The notes under the pieces: model-generated
Told to the model about the DNA's origin: nothing
Seen by the model: only the letters and a program-made list of their open reading frames with translations
Database searches by the model: none
DNA from: Rhizobiales bacterium UBA1912
GTDB lineage: Bacteria; Pseudomonadota; Alphaproteobacteria; Rhizobiales; Devosiaceae
Direction: 5' to 3'
Length of the DNA stretch: 64,000 nucleotides
Assembly: GCA_002337455.1 (NCBI GenBank)
Contig: DDGC01000011.1
Coordinates: forward strand, 62,001-126,000
Shown: positions 60,401 through 64,000 of the stretch, in pieces
Numbering within the stretch: position 1 is the first letter of the stretch
Layout: each line of letters begins with the position of its first letter
Position numbers and translations under genes: made by a program

Positions 60401-60477
60401 TGGTCGGAGCGGCCGGATTTGAACCGACGACCCTTTGTCCCCCAGACAAATGCGCTACCAGGCTGCGCTACGCCCCG
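60401..60477 (-). tRNA. tRNA-Pro (anticodon GGG)
   Basis: Read on the minus strand the 77-nt sequence starts CGGGGCGTAGCGCAGCCTGG and ends in encoded CCA. The anticodon loop is CTGGGGG, giving anticodon GGG. The acceptor stem, D-stem, and T-loop TTCAAAT are normal. Confidence 0.95.
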
Positions 60478-60601
60478 ATTGGCCTTTCACCTATATAATA
60501 GCGCTCCATAGCGCAAGGGGTTCGATGGGCAAAAAGCTGTGCGGCGGGAACATGTTCCCAGCTTGGGTCGTTTCTGCTCAATTCATCGAGGGGATTGTTC
60601 G

Positions 60602-60769
60602 ATGCCAATACTTTTGATCATTCTGGTTGCCTTACTGATCGGGACCGTCGGCTTCTGGGACGCATTGGGAGCGCTGCTCGGCGCGGTCGCGCTTCTGGCG
60701 CTGTTCTGGGTGCTGGTCGCCATAACAGGAATCGTTGTCGTCCTGTGGCTGATCAGGAAGGTCTTTTAG
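60602..60769 (+). CDS. 55-residue two-helix membrane protein
   Basis: MPILLIILVALLIGTVGFWD followed by ALGALLGAVALLALFWVLVA and ITGIVVVLWLIRKVF is almost entirely hydrophobic, with two helices and a basic tail. The sequence is repetitive in composition, but start, stop and length look normal. Its TAG stop shares two bases with the TAA stop of the convergent O-antigen ligase gene. Function unknown; presence near tRNA-Pro may be incidental. Confidence 0.55.
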   Translation: MPILLIILVALLIGTVGFWDALGALLGAVALLALFWVLVAITGIVVVLWLIRKVF

Positions 60770-62031
60770 GGCAGTTCGCGCCGCTGACCGGTGGCATGGC
60801 GCGACGCTGCGCAAACGCCCCACACCAGCCCCGTCACCAAAAACCAGTGCCGCCAGTGATCGGTGTCGATGATGGCCGAGAGCGCGATCATGGGCACGAA
60901 AGTGGCAAAGACCGGAATCAGCAGCGGGCGGTTCGACTGGCGGACCAGCGCTTTGGCGCCCGCGGCCAATGTCGATCCGACAAGCAGGTAATAGACAAGC
61001 GCACCGCCCCAGCCATAGGTCAGTGCGACGTTGAGATAGGTATTGTGCGGTTGCTCGGTGACCCGCAGATAGCCGTATTCCAGGGGCCCGATGCCCCACG
61101 GATGGCTGAGTGCCACGTCGATCGTGTACCAGATGCGCCCAAAGCGCCCCAACTCGCCAGTGTCGTAACTCTGGGTAAGGGAAAAGCGCTGGGTGAAAAG
61201 GTCTGAGACGACAGGAATCGACAGCAGCACCGCCATGGCGGCAGCCAGCAGCATCAGCCCGCCAATCGCAATCAGCAGCAGGCGCACTTTTTCCCGCGCC
61301 GATGCCTCGAGAAAAAACACCAGGGCAAAGACCAGCAATGACGATGCGGCCAGATGGCCCCACGCGCCGCGCGAAAAACTCACGAATACCCCGATAAAGA
61401 TCACCAGATAGGCAATGCCGTTCCAGAGAGAGGAGCGTCCTGTACCCAGCAGCACGCGTTGCAGGGCAAACATCGCAGGCAGGATGAGGAAGGGGCCATA
61501 GACGTTGGGGTCGTTGAAAAATGCCTTGGCGCGGCCGAACCGCAGCAAAACCTCTTCGCCCGGCAGCAGCCCCATATAGGCCAGCGTTCCCACCGCCGAG
61601 GTGATCAGCGCAATGCCGACATAGGCATTGGCGATCAGCCGCATATGGGCGTGAGGCGCCTGGGCGACAAAGTTGGCCGCGAAATAGCTGGTAATCAGCA
61701 GAAAGATCGTGACGAGGTTGAAGATCAGCCCGTCGAGTACGTCCTGGTAGAGCGTGAAAAACGGCGCGATCAGCGCGAACGGGGTGAACGCGACAACGAT
61801 GAGCAACAGCGGCAGGGTCTCGCGCCGCAGCTGCAGCCCGCCGGCCAGCGCCACGGCAAAGGCCAGAAGAAACGTCACCTCATAGGGCGATGGCTCGAAG
61901 ATGACGAAGCCGCCAGAAAATATCCATATCCCGACGAGCAACCCCAGCGCCCGCTTGGCGCTCGCGCCGAGCCAGGCTCTGCCGCGCTCGGACCGCCCAA
62001 GGCTACTCGAAGCGGGAAGGGCGAGGGTCAA
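60766..62031 (-). CDS. O-antigen ligase/polymerase-like protein
   Basis: This 421-residue multi-pass protein has about 11 helices and a large periplasmic loop. The ligase/polymerase segment FSRGAWGHLAASSLLVFALV and the C-terminal PHNTYLNVALTYGWGGALVY match the Wzy_C/WaaL family, which joins or polymerises lipid-linked glycans. It overlaps the sugar transferase gene by 4 bp, marking a polysaccharide operon. Whether it is a ligase (LPS) or a polymerase (EPS) cannot be told. Confidence 0.85.
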   Translation of the reverse strand: MTLALPASSSLGRSERGRAWLGASAKRALGLLVGIWIFSGGFVIFEPSPYEVTFLLAFAVALAGGLQLRRETLPLLLIVVAFTPFALIAPFFTLYQDVLDGLIFNLVTIFLLITSYFAANFVAQAPHAHMRLIANAYVGIALITSAVGTLAYMGLLPGEEVLLRFGRAKAFFNDPNVYGPFLILPAMFALQRVLLGTGRSSLWNGIAYLVIFIGVFVSFSRGAWGHLAASSLLVFALVFFLEASAREKVRLLLIAIGGLMLLAAAMAVLLSIPVVSDLFTQRFSLTQSYDTGELGRFGRIWYTIDVALSHPWGIGPLEYGYLRVTEQPHNTYLNVALTYGWGGALVYYLLVGSTLAAGAKALVRQSNRPLLIPVFATFVPMIALSAIIDTDHWRHWFLVTGLVWGVCAASRHATGQRRELP

Positions 62032-63560
62032 AACGCGTTCTCGTTCTTGGTGAACAGCGAAACCGGCGTCATTACCAGAATGTAGAGATCGAGCAGGATC
62101 GACCAGTTCTCGATGTAGTAGAGATCATGGTCGACACGGGCCATCAGCTTGTCGACGGTATCGGTTTCGCCGCGCCAGCCATTGATCTGCGCCCAGCCGG
62201 TGATGCCCGGCCGGACCTTGTGCCGCGCGAAGTACCCATCGACAGCATCGTGATAGAGCCGGTTTGCAGCCTTGGCCTCCAGGGCGTGCGGCCGCGGCCC
62301 GACGATGGACAGCTCGCCCTTGAGCACATTGAAGAGCTGGGGCAACTCATCGATCGACGTCTTGCGGATGAAGCGCCCGACCGGGGTGACGCGCGGATCG
62401 TCCCGCGTCACCAGTTTGGACGCCTTTGCGTCGCTCATGTCGGTGTACATGGAGCGGAATTTATAGACTTCGATCAACTCGTTGTTAAAGCCATGCCGGT
62501 TCTGCCTGAACAGGATGGGGCCTTTGCTCGTCGCCTTGATGGCAATGGCAGTCGCCAGCATCAGCGGCGAGAGCACGATGAGCGCGAACACCGCCACGAG
62601 CTTGTCGAACACCCATTTGAACACGAGGTTCCAGTCCGATATGGGCCGATCGGCCATCTCGAAAACCGGCAGGTCGCCAACATAGGAATAGGTCTTGTCG
62701 GTAAAGCGCAGCTTGCTCATATGCGCGCTGAGCCGGATATCGACAGGCAGCACCCAGAGCTGGCGCAGCATTTCGAGCAGCCGGGATTCGGCCGAAAGCG
62801 GCATCGAGACGATCACCAGATCGATCCTCGCCCGGCGAGCGAACTCGATGAGATCGGCCACCTTGCCGAGTTTCTTCAGCCCGGCAACGGCCCCGGGCGA
62901 GCGCTCGTCGTCACGGTCGTCAAAAAGACCTATCAGTTCGATGTCGCTGGTCGCGCTTTTTTCTATCGCTGTCACGAGGGCTTCGGCGCCCGCTCCACCA
63001 CCCACGATCACTGTGCGCCGCCGCAGGCGGCCCTTGGTCGACCAGTCGAGAACCAGTGCCCGCAACGCCAACCGGTAGCAGATCAGCAGGACGCCCCCCG
63101 ACAGGGCCCAACTGCCCAGCCAGACGCGGGATACGAGATCTCCGGCCTTGAAGATAAACAGTCCGGCAACGACCAGCAGGAAAACCCCGGCCCAGCCCCC
63201 CAGCACGCGCAGGACCTGCTTGAAAACCGTTCTGTAGGCCGCGATCCGGTGGGTGCGGGCGATGTTGAAGGCGATATTTGCGGCGGCGACGATGCCAAGC
63301 GAAAGCGGCACATAGAGCACCGCATCGACCCCATTGAGGTAAAACAGATAGATGCCCAACCCGAGCGAGAGCAGCAGCGCTGCTTCGACCAGCTGGGCAA
63401 AACCCGAGACCAGCTTGTGCGAAATCGCCGGGGCAATGGGCGCGCGCGCCACAGTTTCCGCATCGGCCCCAAGGGTGCCGGTTGCTCCCTCTGCATTCGT
63501 GGAAATGTGGCTAAGTACGGCTTGTTTGGGATCGACCCTGAACACGGGTTGGCCTCGCAC
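62028..63560 (-). CDS. Undecaprenyl-phosphate sugar-1-phosphate transferase
   Basis: This 510-residue WcaJ/ExoY-type initiating transferase adds the first sugar phosphate to undecaprenyl phosphate. The N-terminal half has four or five membrane helices and a CoA-binding-like domain (RTVIVGGGAGAEALVTAIEK). The C-terminal catalytic domain contains ILFRQNRHGFNNELIEVYKF followed by RSMYTD, then KTSIDELPQLFNVLKGELSI and VGPRPHA. It starts the polysaccharide locus running to the window's right edge on the minus strand. Confidence 0.92.
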   Translation of the reverse strand: MRGQPVFRVDPKQAVLSHISTNAEGATGTLGADAETVARAPIAPAISHKLVSGFAQLVEAALLLSLGLGIYLFYLNGVDAVLYVPLSLGIVAAANIAFNIARTHRIAAYRTVFKQVLRVLGGWAGVFLLVVAGLFIFKAGDLVSRVWLGSWALSGGVLLICYRLALRALVLDWSTKGRLRRRTVIVGGGAGAEALVTAIEKSATSDIELIGLFDDRDDERSPGAVAGLKKLGKVADLIEFARRARIDLVIVSMPLSAESRLLEMLRQLWVLPVDIRLSAHMSKLRFTDKTYSYVGDLPVFEMADRPISDWNLVFKWVFDKLVAVFALIVLSPLMLATAIAIKATSKGPILFRQNRHGFNNELIEVYKFRSMYTDMSDAKASKLVTRDDPRVTPVGRFIRKTSIDELPQLFNVLKGELSIVGPRPHALEAKAANRLYHDAVDGYFARHKVRPGITGWAQINGWRGETDTVDKLMARVDHDLYYIENWSILLDLYILVMTPVSLFTKNENAF

Positions 63561-63637
63561 TGATCGTCATGGATTTCGTGCGCGGGACTATGGGGTGTCG
63601 AAGGTGAAAAGGGGTTAAAATGACCCCTCGCAATTGG

Positions 63638-64000
63638 TCAAATGGTTAGCGACTGGTAGAGAGCCTCGATTTCGTCCACCATTCGGGTGAGCGAAAAGCG
63701 CGACTGGACGAAATCCCGCCGCGCATCGGCCTCGGTTTCCAGAGGCGCCGGTGCGGCAAGAAACCCAGCCATTGCCGCCCTGAGCGGTGCCACGTCGTTG
63801 GGCGCAATCAGGCTCTGTGCGGTCGGGCCGAAAATTTCGCCGATGCCTCCGACATTGGTCGCGATGATCGGCCGTCCGGCGGCTGCGGCCTCCATCACCA
63901 CATAGGGCAATGATTCGGCACGGGAGGGGACCAGAACGCAGCGCCCGCTGGCGAAAATTTCGCGCGCCGGACGGATGCCTGCCAGCTTGACGCGGCCGGT
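63638..64000 (-). CDS. Glycosyltransferase family 4, 3' part
   Basis: The C-terminal 120 codons of a GT4-type glycosyltransferase continue beyond the window. Motifs include CVLVPSRAESLPYVVMEAAA, the nucleotide-sugar-binding E-x7-E region, followed by AGRPIIATNVGGIGEIFGPT. The gene ends 78 bp before the sugar transferase start, on the same strand, and should belong to the same polysaccharide locus. Confidence 0.88.
   Translation of the reverse strand, partial: TGRVKLAGIRPAREIFASGRCVLVPSRAESLPYVVMEAAAAGRPIIATNVGGIGEIFGPTAQSLIAPNDVAPLRAAMAGFLAAPAPLETEADARRDFVQSRFSLTRMVDEIEALYQSLTI

Noticed and set aside
60165..60449. Extension of the secreted SH3-domain protein
   Set aside because: It would read through tRNA-Pro and its terminator; a GTG with AGGAGG at 60164 is a clear start.
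62127..63563. 478-codon + strand frame opposite the sugar transferase
   Set aside because: Antisense shadow; the minus-strand protein has clear WcaJ-type motifs.

Overview
The window is high-GC alphaproteobacterial chromosome. Gene order and content point to Hyphomicrobiales, and I infer something close to Devosiaceae (Devosia/Pelagibacterium). The evidence is an LdtR/L,D-transpeptidase pair, a Porin_2-type porin, nrdR-ribD-ribE-ribH-nusB, DUF177-plsX-fabH-ihfA-merR, and a Mg-type rather than Zn-type HemB. Envelope proteins such as the porin and the OmpA-like protein are strongly acidic, which would suit a salt-tolerant organism. No species assignment was possible from sequence reading alone.

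Layout. 1-9.2 kb: branched-chain amino acid (leucine) catabolism on the + strand: 2-oxoacid dehydrogenase E1alpha (partial), E1beta, E2; isovaleryl-CoA dehydrogenase; methylcrotonyl-CoA carboxylase beta and alpha; then a MaoC-type hydratase and a CitE/HpcH-type CoA lyase where LiuC and LiuE would be expected. 9.3-15.3 kb: a frameshifted remnant of a ThDP enzyme, then a probable surface-glycan or envelope cassette (Fe/2OG-type cupin, Wzx-like flippase, CelD/FemAB-type acyltransferase, GMC oxidoreductase and a small Tat-type partner), ending at tRNA-Ala(CGC). 15.4-20.6 kb: envelope proteins (secreted protein, major porin, OmpA-like protein), two small membrane or helix-hairpin-helix proteins, and an alpha/beta-hydrolase-fold protein without its catalytic Ser and His. 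20.9-31.2 kb: housekeeping genes (dapA, smpB, family-5 UDG, NYN protein, rpoZ, rsh, pyrE, acpS, lepB, rnc, era, recO).

31.3-43.3 kb: parC, an EEP-family membrane protein, arginyl/leucyl-tRNA-protein transferase, RDD protein, a cation efflux gene divergent from its MerR regulator with a textbook 19-bp-spacer operator, a small accessory patch (HEPN-like protein and a dienelactone-hydrolase-like protein), hemB, and ldtR-ldtP. 43.3-54.2 kb: glyA, nrdR, the riboflavin genes, nusB, an MFS transporter, a BamE-like lipoprotein, a cytochrome bc1 chaperone-like protein, DUF177, plsX, fabH, ihfA and a MerR regulator. 54.2-58 kb: a siderophore ABC transporter with a candidate RirA (IRO) box upstream. 58-64 kb: an APH-fold kinase, a secreted SH3/I36-like protein, tRNA-Pro(GGG), and the start of a polysaccharide locus (O-antigen ligase, undecaprenyl-phosphate sugar transferase, partial GT4).

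Most of the window is ordinary core chromosome. The most unusual structure is a set of palindromic repeat families. They fill intergenic gaps and have also been absorbed in frame into two genes, the E2 acyltransferase and the biotin-carrying carboxylase subunit. In both proteins the insert lies in the flexible linker next to a swinging-arm domain. I found no CRISPR array, prophage, insertion sequence or complete defence system.
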